Numbered from the stretch's first letter, positions 33,644 through 42,549 are shown. The stretch: DNA of 64,000 bases from Acetobacteraceae bacterium (GCA_947455205.1 CANGNF010000016.1:1-64000), one strand, 5' to 3'. The notes: generated by a model not told the origin, from the letters alone. Translations and numbers: made by a program.

Positions 33644-34501
33644 ATGGCCGCCGCGCGCTACCGCTTCCTGCTGATCAACGCCTTTTCGCTGCCTGGGGAG
33701 GCCAATTACGGCATGCGCCCGAATGGCGGGCCGAAGGAGGGGCGGCTGATGAACCACGCCAGCGTGGCCCACCTGCTGGCCGATGTGGACTGGGACCTGC
33801 ACGACGGCGCGCTGGCGACGCATGGCAACCATCCCGTGGAGACGCGCGAGGAGTTCGCCATCGTCGGCGTCAATCGGTTGAAGATCGTGCGCGAGGCCTG
33901 CGCGAGCGGGAAGTACAACGGCATCGTGCTGCTGGGCGGCGGCGACCCGGGCTTCGAGGAGGCGCGCGAGATCGGCCGGCGCTTCCGCATTCCCGTGACC
34001 AGCTGCGCCCACGCGCAGATGCACCTGGCCAGGTTGCTGGGCAACCGCTTCACGGTGATGGACATCTCGGAGGCGCACAACATGCACATGGCCATGCTGG
34101 TGCGGCATTACGGGTTCGCGCCCAACTGTGCCTCGATCCGCAACCTGAACTACCCGCTGCCGCGCCCGGTGCTGCCGAACGACCGGCCGATGGCCGAGGA
34201 GAAGGCGAAGTCCGACCGCGGTGAGCGCAGCGAGATGGTGGAGGCCGCCGTGGCGGCGGCGGTGGACGCCATTGAGAATGACGGCGCCGAGAGCTTCATC
34301 ATCGGCTGCTCGGCGGCGTATTGGCTGGCGCCGGTGCTGCAGGCCCGGCTGGACGCGCTGGGCTGGGAGGCCCCGGTGCTGGAAGGCTATCGCTGCGCGA
34401 TCGAGCAGGCGAAGACGCTGGTGAACCTGGGGCTGGACGTCTCCGGCCTGGCGATGCCGAGCGACAACCCCAGGGCGTGGCGGGCGAAGAAGTACGTCTA
34501 G
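33644..34501 (+). CDS. Asp/Glu/hydantoin racemase-like protein
   Basis: 285 aa. Two alpha/beta halves resemble the Asp/Glu racemase superfamily. The N-terminal half has a Gly-rich loop in GIVLLGGGDPGFEEAREIG followed by RIPVTSCAHAQMHLARLLG, placing Cys near the first catalytic position. The second half has ESFIIGCSAAYWLAPVLQ with the second Cys. It ends with DVSGLAMPSDNPRAWRAKKYV. Members racemise amino acids or hydantoins, or isomerise maleate; the substrate is unknown. ATG 33644 is preferred because the upstream part of the frame lacks homology-like pattern. Confidence 0.65.
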   Translation: MAAARYRFLLINAFSLPGEANYGMRPNGGPKEGRLMNHASVAHLLADVDWDLHDGALATHGNHPVETREEFAIVGVNRLKIVREACASGKYNGIVLLGGGDPGFEEAREIGRRFRIPVTSCAHAQMHLARLLGNRFTVMDISEAHNMHMAMLVRHYGFAPNCASIRNLNYPLPRPVLPNDRPMAEEKAKSDRGERSEMVEAAVAAAVDAIENDGAESFIIGCSAAYWLAPVLQARLDALGWEAPVLEGYRCAIEQAKTLVNLGLDVSGLAMPSDNPRAWRAKKYV

Positions 34502-34508
34502 CCCGGGT

Positions 34509-35369
34509 TCAGCGGGCGCGCGCCAGCACCTTGCGGGCGCGGTCCACCACCGGCAGGTCGATCATCGCACCCTCGAAGGCGACGGCGCCAAGGCCCTTGG
34601 CCAGCGCTTCCTCGAAGCAGGCGATCAGCCGGCGGGCGCGGTCCACCTCGGCGGCGGAGGCACCGTATTCCTCGTTGATGATCGGCACGTGCAGCGGGTG
34701 AATGCAGGCGGCGCAGCCGAAGCCGAGCTTGCGCGAGCGCTGCAGGCTGGTGCGGTAGCCGTCCAGGTCGGAGAAATCGGCGAAGGCGCCGACGCTGCCC
34801 AGCGGCAGAATGCCGGCGGCGCGGCAGGCCGCGATGTTCATCATGGCGAAGACGTACATCGCGTCCGCGCCCGGCACGGCTTCCAGCTCGGTGGCCAGGT
34901 CCTCGCTGCCGACGCCCATGGCGGCCATGCGCGGGTCGGCGGCGGCGATGGCGTTGAGGTTGGCCAGCGCCGCCGGGGTTTCCACCAGCGCGATGAAACG
35001 CGTTTGGCCGACGGGAATGCCGACCGCGGCTTCCCGCACCGCGACCACTTCGCTGAGCAGCTTGATGTGCTCGGCGCCCATGACCTTGGGCAGCATCAGC
35101 ACGGAAACGCCGGGGATCACCGCGGCCTCGATATCCGGCACCGCCAGTTCCAGCTGGCGGTTGATGCGGACGCAGACGGCGCCGCCAGCCTGGCCCACGG
35201 TCTTCACCGCCGCCGGCAGCGCGGCGCGGGCGGCCAGCTTCTCGGCCGGCGGGATGCTGTCCTCCAGGTCCAGGATGACGACATCGGCGCCGCGGGTATG
35301 CGCCTTGGCCACGAACTTCTCGGCCGTGGCGGGCACGAACAGCAGGGAACGCCAGTTGGGAGCAGCCAT
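34509..35369 (-). CDS. HpcH/HpaI aldolase, CitE-like CoA ester lyase
   Basis: 286 aa, TIM barrel of the citrate lyase beta/malyl-CoA lyase group. It begins RSLLFVPATAEKFVAKAHTR. Motifs are DVVILDLEDSIPPAEK (metal-binding acids), VCVRINR, LMLPKV, IALVETPAALANL and GVGSEDLATEL, and near the end CAACIHPLHVPIINEEY. Members cleave malyl-CoA or citramalyl-CoA. It is last in an operon with a CaiB CoA-transferase and a MaoC-type hydratase. By analogy with itaconate and mesaconate pathways it is probably a citramalyl-CoA lyase giving pyruvate and acetyl-CoA. This role is inferred from context. Confidence 0.85.
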   Translation of the reverse strand: MAAPNWRSLLFVPATAEKFVAKAHTRGADVVILDLEDSIPPAEKLAARAALPAAVKTVGQAGGAVCVRINRQLELAVPDIEAAVIPGVSVLMLPKVMGAEHIKLLSEVVAVREAAVGIPVGQTRFIALVETPAALANLNAIAAADPRMAAMGVGSEDLATELEAVPGADAMYVFAMMNIAACRAAGILPLGSVGAFADFSDLDGYRTSLQRSRKLGFGCAACIHPLHVPIINEEYGASAAEVDRARRLIACFEEALAKGLGAVAFEGAMIDLPVVDRARKVLARAR

Positions 35370-35372
35370 GTC

Positions 35373-36626
35373 TCAGAGTCCTTCGAAAGCGGCGCCGGAG
35401 GCGAGCATCGCCTCGATCTGTGTCTCGGGGTAGCCGAGGGCGGCCAGCACGCCGCGCGTGTCACGGCCCAGTTGCGGTGCTGGCAGGGTTTCCTGCCGCA
35501 TGCCGCCGCTGAACTTGTTGGCCACGCTGGTGCGGCGGATGCGGCCCTCGGTCGGGTGGTCGTCGAAATTCCAGAAGCCGGTGTCCAGCAGATGCGGGTC
35601 TTCCAGCAGGTCGTCGATGCTGTTGTAGCGCGCCGCCGGCACGTCGCAGGCCGCGAAGATCTCCAGCCATTCGGCGGTGGTCTTCTGCGCCAGGCCCTCC
35701 ACGCGGACCTTGAAGAAGGCGTCCGCGTTCTGCGTGCGGGTGATGGCGGTGTTGAAGCGCGGGTCGTCCTTCAGCTCCGGCTTGCCGATGGCGGCGAAGA
35801 AGGCGAAGGCCTGCGCGTTGTTGTTGGGGCCGACGGTGATGTAGCCATCCAGCGTCGGCAGCGGGCGGTAGTCCGGGCTCAGCAGACGCGCGTCGCCGGT
35901 GGGGCCTTCCGGCGGGTCAAAGGTGGCGGCGCCGAGATGCTCTGACGTGACGAAGCTGGCCATGTTCTCGAACATCGGCACGTCGATGGCCTCGCCCACG
36001 CCGGTCTTCTCCCGCCGATACAGCGCGAAGCCGATGGACTGCGCGGCGATCAGGCCGGTGGTGTGGTCGGTCATCACCATGGGCACGAAGCGCGGTTCGC
36101 CGATGGCGCGGTGGAAGGTGCCGGCGACGCCCGAGAGCGACTGGATGATGGGGTCATAGGCCGGGCGGTTGTAGTAGCGGCCGCCACGGCCGAAGGCGAG
36201 GATGCTGCAATGGATCAGCCGCGGGTTGGCGGCCGAGAGCGAGGCGTGGTCCAGCCCCGCGCGCAGCAGCGCTTCCGGCCGCACGTTGGAGACGAAGACG
36301 TCGGCCTCCGCGATCAGCGCCTTCAGCGCCGCCAGGCCTTCCGGCTGCTTGATGTTGAGGCCGATGCTGCGCTTGTTGCGGTTGAAGTTGATGAACTTGC
36401 CGCTCATCGCCGGCGTGCGCGAACCAGCGGCGAGAAAACGCAGGATATCGCCGCCGGGCGCTTCCACCTTCACCACATCGGCGCCCTGGTCGGCCAGGGT
36501 GCGCGTGCAGATCGGCCCCACCACCACGGTGGTGAGGTCCACGACCTTCACGCCATCAAGCGGGCCGGTTTGGACCGGCCGATTCACGCTCTGCGCTTGC
36601 AGCGCTCCGTCGTCGGCTGGCGCCAT
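35373..36626 (-). CDS. CaiB/BaiF family CoA-transferase
   Basis: 417 aa, class III CoA-transferase. The first conserved strand is GPLDGVKVVDLTTVVVGPIC, then GADVVKVEAPGGD, NRNKRSIGLNIKQPEGL, and the likely catalytic Asp in MVMTDHTTGLIAAQSIG. The start ATG 36626 shares one base with the preceding stop (TGATG). Residues about 9-22, before the conserved domain, are encoded by a copy of the dispersed repeat. Within the operon it should load CoA from succinyl-CoA or acetyl-CoA onto a dicarboxylic acid, such as itaconate or mesaconate, for the hydratase and lyase. The substrate is inferred. Confidence 0.87.
   Translation of the reverse strand: MAPADDGALQAQSVNRPVQTGPLDGVKVVDLTTVVVGPICTRTLADQGADVVKVEAPGGDILRFLAAGSRTPAMSGKFINFNRNKRSIGLNIKQPEGLAALKALIAEADVFVSNVRPEALLRAGLDHASLSAANPRLIHCSILAFGRGGRYYNRPAYDPIIQSLSGVAGTFHRAIGEPRFVPMVMTDHTTGLIAAQSIGFALYRREKTGVGEAIDVPMFENMASFVTSEHLGAATFDPPEGPTGDARLLSPDYRPLPTLDGYITVGPNNNAQAFAFFAAIGKPELKDDPRFNTAITRTQNADAFFKVRVEGLAQKTTAEWLEIFAACDVPAARYNSIDDLLEDPHLLDTGFWNFDDHPTEGRIRRTSVANKFSGGMRQETLPAPQLGRDTRGVLAALGYPETQIEAMLASGAAFEGL
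36562..36599. repeat. Dispersed motif, copy 3, inside the CaiB gene
   Basis: GGGCCGGTTTGGACCGGCCG followed by ATTCACGCTCTGCGC. It contains an 8-bp stem (GGCCGGTT / GACCGGCC region) and then the GATTCACG core, almost as at 41524. It falls in the first codons of the CoA-transferase gene, between the start and the first conserved strand. Confidence 0.5.
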
Positions 36627-37498
36627 CAAACGAAGTCCAGCTCCATCTGGCCGCAGAGCATGCCCTGGCTGTCCGCCACCCAGACATCCATGCGGCCGTC
36701 CTTCAGCGCATGGCCGTTCAGCGTGATGGTGTCGCCGACATAGATCGGCCGGGTCAGCCGCGCGGAGAGGCCGACCAGCTTGCTGCCAGGCGCGTTCTTC
36801 ACCGCGGCGTCCAGCAGCAGCTGCATGGTCAGGCCGCCATTCTGCACGATCTGCGGGTAGCCTTCCTCGTCACGCGAATAGTCGGCGTCGTAGTGGATGC
36901 GATGCGCGTTCCAGGTGATGGCGGAGTAGCGGAACACCAGGGGGTTGCTGAGGTGCTTGCTCTCGCTCCAGGCCGCATCGGTCGGCGCGGGGGTGCCGGC
37001 GTTCACCGGGCTCTTCGTGCCCGCGGGCACCGCGGCGCGGTAGATCGCATCGAACTCGTCCACCGCCACAACCTGGCCCGCCACTTCAAAGGTGTGGCGC
37101 ATGGTCAGGACGCAGATCTGCCCGGTGCGCGCCTTCTTCGGCTCGATCGCGGCGACCTCCGCCTTCTTCACCAGCGCATCGCCGACGCGCAGCTCGCCCG
37201 GGATCTTCACCCGGCGTCCCGCGCCCATGCGGCGCGGCAGCGGGATCGGCGGCAGGATCACGCCCTTGTTCGGGTGGCCATCGGGGCCGATGTCGGACTG
37301 GCGCGCGCTTTCGCAGCAAAAGAAGCTGAACCAGTGCGGCGGTAGCAGCGTGCAGCGGGGATAGGCGTCGGGGTCCTGGTCCAGCGTGGCGGCAATGCGA
37401 CGCAGCATGCTGGGGGAGACATCGTCATGCGTGATGCGGACATGGCCCAGCCAGTCGCGCTTCACCTGTTCCACGGCGGTGTCGAAATCATCGGCCAT
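36626..37498 (-). CDS. FAS1-like / MaoC-type acyl-CoA hydratase
   Basis: 290 aa, double hot-dog. The N-terminal half is a FAS1-like dehydratase domain (DPDAYPRCTLLPPHWFSFFC, GANRRVKIPGEL-like GAGRRVKIPGELRVGDALVK). The C-terminal half carries the catalytic MaoC-type motif in LVFRYSAITWNAHRIHYDAD followed by EGYPQIVQNGGLTMQLLLD. This architecture is that of mesaconyl-C4-CoA hydratase and itaconyl-CoA hydratase, both of which give citramalyl-CoA. Its neighbours (CoA-transferase downstream with TGATG overlap, CitE-like lyase after that) fit that pathway exactly. ATG 37498 is taken as the start. Confidence 0.82.
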   Translation of the reverse strand: MADDFDTAVEQVKRDWLGHVRITHDDVSPSMLRRIAATLDQDPDAYPRCTLLPPHWFSFFCCESARQSDIGPDGHPNKGVILPPIPLPRRMGAGRRVKIPGELRVGDALVKKAEVAAIEPKKARTGQICVLTMRHTFEVAGQVVAVDEFDAIYRAAVPAGTKSPVNAGTPAPTDAAWSESKHLSNPLVFRYSAITWNAHRIHYDADYSRDEEGYPQIVQNGGLTMQLLLDAAVKNAPGSKLVGLSARLTRPIYVGDTITLNGHALKDGRMDVWVADSQGMLCGQMELDFV

Positions 37499-37511
37499 TG
37501 CGGCGTTTCCC

Positions 37512-38492
37512 TTACTCGGCAACCAGGTTCAAACGGCGGATCAGCGGGCCCCACTTCGCCGCGTCGGCGCGGGTCAGGGCGCGGAACTCCGCGGGCGTAT
37601 TGGGCGGGGCGATATCGGCGCCGACGCGGTCGTAGCCGGCGCGCAGCTTGTCGTCCTTCAGGGCGTCGTTCAGCGCCCCGTTGATGCGGGCGATGATCTC
37701 GTCCGGCGTCCGCGCCGGCGCCACGATGCCGAAATAGCCGGCGCCGACGAAGCCGGGCACGGTCTCCGCCATGGTCGGCACGCCCGGCCACATCGGGCTG
37801 CGCTCGGCCTTCGTCACCGCCAACGCGCGGATGGTCGGCATGGTGCGGACGGTATCGCCCTCGGGGATGCCGATGCAGCGGGCGTGGACGCGGCCGGAGA
37901 GCAGGTCCGTCATCGCCTGGGTGCTCTGGCGGTAGGGCACGTGCACCATGTCCAGCCCAAGCCGCGCGCCCAGGTCTTCCATGATCAGGTGGGTGATGGC
38001 GCCGACGCCGGCGCTGGCATAGGTGAACTTGCCGGGGTTGGCCTTGATCCAGGAAATCAGCTCCGGAAAGGTCGCGGCGGGGATGCTGGTGTGGACCAGC
38101 AGCACGTTCGACGTGGAGCAGAACTGGCCCACCGGGGCGAAGTCGGTTTCCCAATTGTAGCCCAGCTGGCGGTACAGCAGCGCGTTGACGCCGCTGTTGG
38201 TGCCCATGGTGCCGACCATCAGCGTGTAGCCATCGGCCGGGCTGCGGGCCAGCGCCTCGGCCGCCAGGTTGCCGGCGCCGCCGGGGCGGTTGTCGGCCAG
38301 CACGGTCTGGCCCAGGCGTTCGCCCAGCGCCTGGGCGGTGATGCGGCTGACGATGTCGGTCTGGCCGCCGCCGCCATAGGGCACGATCAGGCGGATGGTC
38401 CGGTCCGGATATTCAGCGGCGCGGCCCAGGCGCGGGGCGGCCAGCAGGCCCAGCCCGGCCAGGGCGGCGCGGCGCGTGGTTGCGATGGCCAT
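37512..38492 (-). CDS. Bug-family tripartite tricarboxylate receptor protein (1)
   Basis: A periplasmic binding protein of 326 aa. The signal peptide has a twin-arginine-like start (ATTRRAALAGLGLLAAPRLG, cut after GRAA). The mature part has Bug signatures: YPDRTIRLIVPYGGGGQTDI, ENRPG-like DNRPGGAGNLAAEAL, and DGYTLMVGTMGTN. Such proteins bind carboxylates for TctAB-type transporters, but no TctA/TctB gene is in the window. It lies 13 bp upstream of the hydratase gene, so it probably captures the acid degraded by this operon. Its promoter should lie in 38493-38609, shared with the divergent acyl-CoA ligase. Confidence 0.88.
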   Translation of the reverse strand: MAIATTRRAALAGLGLLAAPRLGRAAEYPDRTIRLIVPYGGGGQTDIVSRITAQALGERLGQTVLADNRPGGAGNLAAEALARSPADGYTLMVGTMGTNSGVNALLYRQLGYNWETDFAPVGQFCSTSNVLLVHTSIPAATFPELISWIKANPGKFTYASAGVGAITHLIMEDLGARLGLDMVHVPYRQSTQAMTDLLSGRVHARCIGIPEGDTVRTMPTIRALAVTKAERSPMWPGVPTMAETVPGFVGAGYFGIVAPARTPDEIIARINGALNDALKDDKLRAGYDRVGADIAPPNTPAEFRALTRADAAKWGPLIRRLNLVAE

Positions 38493-38609
38493 GAAGCGGT
38501 TTCCCCCGGTTGGTCGAATGGCGCGCAATCTGCGGCGCTTTTCCGCTCTGGTCAAAGCGGCGCGCAGGCCGCAGGCTTGGCCGCAACAGCACAGGGGAGA
38601 CGCGAGGGA

Positions 38610-40253
38610 ATGACCGCCTACTGGCCGCCGCACCTGCCGCGCAGCCTGCCGCCCATGCGGACCACGCTGGCGCATAACCTGCGGGTGACGGTGGACCGCT
38701 TCGGCGCGCAGCCGGGCATCGGCTTCTTCGGGCGGGAGATGACCTGGCGCGGCTTCAACGACCAGGTGGAGGCCTTTGCCGGCTGGCTGCGCGGCCCCGC
38801 CGGGGTACAGCGCGGGGAGCGGGTGGCGTTGTACGCGCAGAACTCGCCGAACTGGCTGGTGGCGTATTACGGCACGCAGCGGGCGGATTGCGTCGCCGTG
38901 CCGGTCAGCCCGATGAGCCGCGCCGGCGAGCTGCGCCATGTGCTGGCCGACAGCGGCGCGAAGGTGCTGGTGGCGGCGCAGGACCTGCTGCCGGTGGCGC
39001 TGGAAGCCGCCGGGGGTACGCTGCGCGTGGTGGCCGCGCATTACGCGCACTACCTGCCGGAAGCGCCGGTCTTCACCCTGCCGCCCTGGTTGACCGCGCC
39101 CGCGCAGGCCGCCAGCGGCGTGGTGCCCTGGGCCGAGGTGATGGCCTGCACGGACCGCGCGCCGGAGCCGCTGGCCATGGCCGACGACCTGGCGCTGCTG
39201 CCCTATACCAGCGGCTCCACCGGCATGCCGAAGGGCTGCGAGCACGCCCACCGCAGCTTCCAGCACAACATCCAGGGCCTACTGCACTGGCACCAGATGA
39301 GCGCGGCCACGGTCTTCATGGGCCTGCCGCCGATGTACCATGTCAGCGGGCTGATGCATTGCGTCCACTCGCCCGTCTACACCGGCGGCATGGTGGTGCC
39401 GGTGCCGCGCTGGGACCGCACCTTGGTGCCGGCGCTGGTGAAGCATTACGGCGTGACGCATTTCGGCGTGGCGCCGACGGCGGTCATCGACATGCTGGCC
39501 AACCCGGCCTTCGACGCCAGCGACCTGGCCAGCGTCAAGCGCATCACCAGCGGCGGCGCGACCATGCCGGGGGCGCTGTGGCAGCGGCTGAAGGCGGTGA
39601 CCGGGCTGGAGTTCGTCGAGGCCTATGGCGCGACGGAAACCGCGGCGACGGCGCTGCTGAACCCGGTGGAGCGGCCGAAGCCGGAATGCGCGGGCATCCC
39701 GTTCTTCGACACCCATGCGCTGGTGGTGGACCCCGTCACGCTGGCCCCGGTGCAGCCTGGCGAGAGTGGCGAGATCCTGATCAGCGGGCCGCAGCTGTTC
39801 CGCGGCTATTGGGGCAAGCCGCGCGACACGGCGGATGCCTTCGCCGAGATCGAGGGCCGGCGCTACTACCGCAGCGGCGATATCGGCCGGGGGGATGAGG
39901 AAGGCTACTTCTTCATGACCGACCGGCTGAAGCGGATGATCAACGCCTCCGGCTTCAAGGTCTGGCCGGCCGAGGTGGAGGCCAAGCTGTACGAGCACCC
40001 CAGCGTGCGCGAGGCCTGCGTGATCGGCACCGCCGATGCCTACCGGGGCGAGACGGTGAAGGCCGTGATCGCGCTGCGCGACGGCGCGCCGGAGGATGAT
40101 GCCGGCATCATCGCCTGGGCGCGGCAGCAGATGGCGGCCTACAAGGTGCCGCGCGTGATCGAGTTCGTGGAGGCCTTGCCGAAATCGCCGGTGGGGAAAA
40201 TCCTGTGGCGGGAGTTGCAGGACCGCGAGAAGCAGAAGGAGAGCGACGCGTGA
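38610..40253 (+). CDS. AMP-dependent acyl-CoA synthetase
   Basis: 547 aa, ANL superfamily. Core motifs: LLPYTSGSTGMPKGCEH (A3, P-loop-like), FVEAYGATETA (A5), YYRSGDIGRGDEEGYFFMTDRLKRMINASGFKV (A7 and A8) and the catalytic Lys in SPVGKILWRE near the end. It activates a carboxylic acid to its CoA thioester with ATP; chain length is not readable. The start ATG 38610 has GAGGG just upstream. The next gene starts inside its stop (GTGA). It is divergent from the Bug receptor operon and may share its regulation. Confidence 0.88.
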   Translation: MTAYWPPHLPRSLPPMRTTLAHNLRVTVDRFGAQPGIGFFGREMTWRGFNDQVEAFAGWLRGPAGVQRGERVALYAQNSPNWLVAYYGTQRADCVAVPVSPMSRAGELRHVLADSGAKVLVAAQDLLPVALEAAGGTLRVVAAHYAHYLPEAPVFTLPPWLTAPAQAASGVVPWAEVMACTDRAPEPLAMADDLALLPYTSGSTGMPKGCEHAHRSFQHNIQGLLHWHQMSAATVFMGLPPMYHVSGLMHCVHSPVYTGGMVVPVPRWDRTLVPALVKHYGVTHFGVAPTAVIDMLANPAFDASDLASVKRITSGGATMPGALWQRLKAVTGLEFVEAYGATETAATALLNPVERPKPECAGIPFFDTHALVVDPVTLAPVQPGESGEILISGPQLFRGYWGKPRDTADAFAEIEGRRYYRSGDIGRGDEEGYFFMTDRLKRMINASGFKVWPAEVEAKLYEHPSVREACVIGTADAYRGETVKAVIALRDGAPEDDAGIIAWARQQMAAYKVPRVIEFVEALPKSPVGKILWRELQDREKQKESDA

Positions 40254-40960
40254 AGGTGACGTATTTCGGCCACTCGGCCTTCCGGCTGGAGTTCGGTAGT
40301 TCGGTCGTCCTGATCGACCCGTTCTTCACCGGCAATCCGCTGTTCCCTGGCACGGTGGAAGCGGCCAGCGCCGGCGCCACGCATGTGCTGCTGACCCATG
40401 GCCATGCCGACCACGTCGGCGATGCCGTGGCGATCTGCAAGGCCACCGGCGCCAAGCTGGTGACCAACTACGACCTGGCGATGTTCCTGGCGCGCCAGGG
40501 CATCAGCAACATGGACCCGATGAACAGCGGCGGCGAGACCGACCAGGGCGAGTTCACCGTGGCGATGACCATCGCCTTCCACAGCAGCGCCGAGATCGAC
40601 GCCAACGGCGTCTCCCAGTCGCTCGGCCATCCCACGGGCCTGGTGATCTCGCCGAAGGATGCGGCCGAGCCCGTGGTCTACCATGCCGGCGACACCGCGG
40701 TGTTCAGCGACATGGCGCTGATCGACGAGTTCTATCGCCCGAAGGTCGCGATCCTGCCGGTGGGGGACCGCTTCACCATGGGGCCGAAGCATGCGGCGGT
40801 GGCGGTGAAGCGCTTCCTGCCCAGCGTGCAGACCGCCATTCCCTGCCACTTCGGCACCTTTGGCCTGCTGCTGCCGGATGCTTCCGGCTTCGTCGCGGCC
40901 ATGGAGGGTGCGAAGGCCAAGGTTGTCGTGCCGCCGCTCGGCACCCCGTTCAGCGTTTAA
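40250..40960 (+). CDS. UPF0173 metal-dependent hydrolase
   Basis: 236 aa, metallo-beta-lactamase fold of the UPF0173 family. It begins KVTYFGHSAFRLEF and has the metal motif THGHADHVGDA (HxHxDH), VTNYDLAMFL, the third metal His region in YHAGDTAVFSDM, and the end motif CHFGTF. Family members have no settled function, though some act on esters or lactones. The GTG start overlaps the ligase stop as GTGA. It forms an operon with the ligase before and the CMD-like gene 11 bp after. Confidence 0.85.
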   Translation: MKVTYFGHSAFRLEFGSSVVLIDPFFTGNPLFPGTVEAASAGATHVLLTHGHADHVGDAVAICKATGAKLVTNYDLAMFLARQGISNMDPMNSGGETDQGEFTVAMTIAFHSSAEIDANGVSQSLGHPTGLVISPKDAAEPVVYHAGDTAVFSDMALIDEFYRPKVAILPVGDRFTMGPKHAAVAVKRFLPSVQTAIPCHFGTFGLLLPDASGFVAAMEGAKAKVVVPPLGTPFSV

Positions 40961-40971
40961 GGAAGACACGC

Positions 40972-41517
40972 ATGGCTCGCCTGCCCTACCTCAACCCGGA
41001 AGACCTGGCCGAGGCGGATCGCCCGCTGCTGAAGCGGATGATCAGCCTGTATCGCTGCGTGGTGCACAGCCCCGGCGCGCTGCGCGCGTTCAGTGGGTTG
41101 GGCCAGTATATCCGCTTCCAGGCCAAGATCGACCCGCGGCTGCGCGAACTGGCCATCCTGCAGGTCGGCTGGCTGGCGAAGTCGGCCTATGAATGGTCGC
41201 ACCATGTGAAGATCGGCTACGACTTCGGCGTCAGCGACGCGGATATCGAGGGCATGATCGCCGACAGCGCCGGCAAGCCGTCCGGCCTGGATGCGCTGAC
41301 GCTGCTGGTGCTGAAGGGCGCCCGCGAGATCTACGCCGGCGGCATGTCGGCCGAAACCTTCAGCGCGTTGCAGGCCCACCTGAACAACGAGCAGATGGTG
41401 GACCTGACCGTCACCGCCGCCTTCTACTGCGCCGTGGTCCGCACGCTGGCGACGCTGGCGATAGACGTGGAGCCGGACTACCAGAAGTACCTGGACAAGT
41501 ACCCCTTCCCGGCCTGA
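40972..41517 (+). CDS. Carboxymuconolactone decarboxylase family protein
   Basis: 181 aa. The CMD fold is recognisable by DPRLRELAILQVGWLAKSAYEWSHHVKIGYDFGVSDADI, with the Glu and His of the family motif. The peroxidatic CxxC of AhpD is absent, so it is not an AhpD peroxidase. These proteins act as decarboxylases, lactone-related enzymes or unknown accessory proteins. AGGAAGAC is before the ATG. It is the last gene of the ligase operon. Confidence 0.82.
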   Translation: MARLPYLNPEDLAEADRPLLKRMISLYRCVVHSPGALRAFSGLGQYIRFQAKIDPRLRELAILQVGWLAKSAYEWSHHVKIGYDFGVSDADIEGMIADSAGKPSGLDALTLLVLKGAREIYAGGMSAETFSALQAHLNNEQMVDLTVTAAFYCAVVRTLATLAIDVEPDYQKYLDKYPFPA

Positions 41518-41523
41518 GCAGCG

Positions 41524-41555
41524 CGGCCGTTTGGCCGGCCGATTCACGGCTCCGC
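41524..41555. repeat. Dispersed motif, copy 4
   Basis: CGGCCGTTTGGCCGGCCGAT followed by TCACGGCTCCGC. Its left part can fold (CGGCC-GTTT-GGCCG) and it is followed by the GATTCACGG core. It lies between the convergent CMD-like gene and the second Bug receptor gene and could act as a terminator. Confidence 0.5.
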
Positions 41556-41587
41556 GCCCTGCGGCGCTGCGCCGATCGGACGGCCGG

Positions 41588-42544
41588 CTACTCCAGCTTG
41601 ATCCCGGCCTCGGTGATGATCTTCCGCCAGAAGGCGATCTCCTGGCGGATGAAGGTCATGAAGGCGTCGGGGTCGGGCTCGGTGGTCTCCAGCCCCAGCT
41701 CGGCGTAGCGCGCCTGCAGGCTGGGCTGGGCGAAGGCGGCCTTGCACGCCGCCACCGCCTGGCGCACCAGCGGCGCCGGCAGCCCGGCCGGGCCGGCCAT
41801 GCCGTTCCAGCTGTACACCACGCTCTCCGGCAGCACTTCCAGCAGCGCCGGCACCTCCGGCACCAGGCTGCTGCGGCCACGGCCGGTGACGGCGATGATC
41901 CGCGTGTCGCCGGCCCGGTGGAACGGTAGGGCGACATGGATATTCTCGGCCACCAGGTCGATCCGCTTGGCCACCAGGTCGGCCCAGCAGGGGCCGCTGC
42001 CCCGATAGGGCACATGCTGCAGCTTCAGCCCGCTGCGCGCCTTCAGCACTTCCGTGGTCAGGTGGCCGCTGGTGCCGTTGCCGCTGCTGCCGCAGGTCAG
42101 CTCCCCGGTCAGCTTCAGCAGGTCCGCCGGGGTGCGTACCGGGCTGTCCTTGTGGACCGAGATGGTCACCGGCTGCTGCGCGATCAGCGCGATGGGGGTG
42201 AAGTCGTTGAACGGGTCGAAGCCCTGGCGCGGAAACAGCGTCGGGTTGGTGCCGTGGGTGCCGACGGTGATCTGTCCCAGCGTGGCGCCATCCGGCGCGG
42301 TCTTGCTCAGCATCTCCGCGCCGATATTGCCGCCGGCGCCGCCGCGATTGTCGATGACCAGCTGCGGCGCGCCCGGCATCTCGTTGAACACCGGCACGAA
42401 CATCCGCGCCACCGTGTCGGCGCCGCCGCCGGGCGGGTAGGGCACGATGTAGCGCACCGGCTTGAACGGCCAGGCCGGCTGCGCCGCGGCACCGCGCGCC
42501 AGCAGCAGGGCGGGCAGGGCCAGCAGGGAACGACGGTTCGGCAT
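41588..42544 (-). CDS. Bug-family tripartite tricarboxylate receptor protein (2)
   Basis: A periplasmic solute receptor of 318 aa. The signal peptide is MPNRRSLLALPALLLARGAA, cut near AAAQP. Bug signatures follow: KPVRYIVPYPPGGGADTVAR, VIDNRGGAGGNIGAEML, and DGATLGQITVGTHGTNP. ATG 42544 has AAGGGG at good spacing. A GTG at 42553 would overlap the stop of the upstream receptor gene. It forms a pair with that receptor and probably an operon with the flavoprotein before them. The ligand is unknown; no membrane components are adjacent. Confidence 0.87.
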   Translation of the reverse strand: MPNRRSLLALPALLLARGAAAQPAWPFKPVRYIVPYPPGGGADTVARMFVPVFNEMPGAPQLVIDNRGGAGGNIGAEMLSKTAPDGATLGQITVGTHGTNPTLFPRQGFDPFNDFTPIALIAQQPVTISVHKDSPVRTPADLLKLTGELTCGSSGNGTSGHLTTEVLKARSGLKLQHVPYRGSGPCWADLVAKRIDLVAENIHVALPFHRAGDTRIIAVTGRGRSSLVPEVPALLEVLPESVVYSWNGMAGPAGLPAPLVRQAVAACKAAFAQPSLQARYAELGLETTEPDPDAFMTFIRQEIAFWRKIITEAGIKLE

Positions 42545-42549
42545 CGGCT

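Noticed and set aside
40250..40960. Possible beta-lactamase
   Set aside because: The HxHxDH motif is shared by the whole fold; the start and end motifs fit the UPF0173 hydrolases and there is no export signal.
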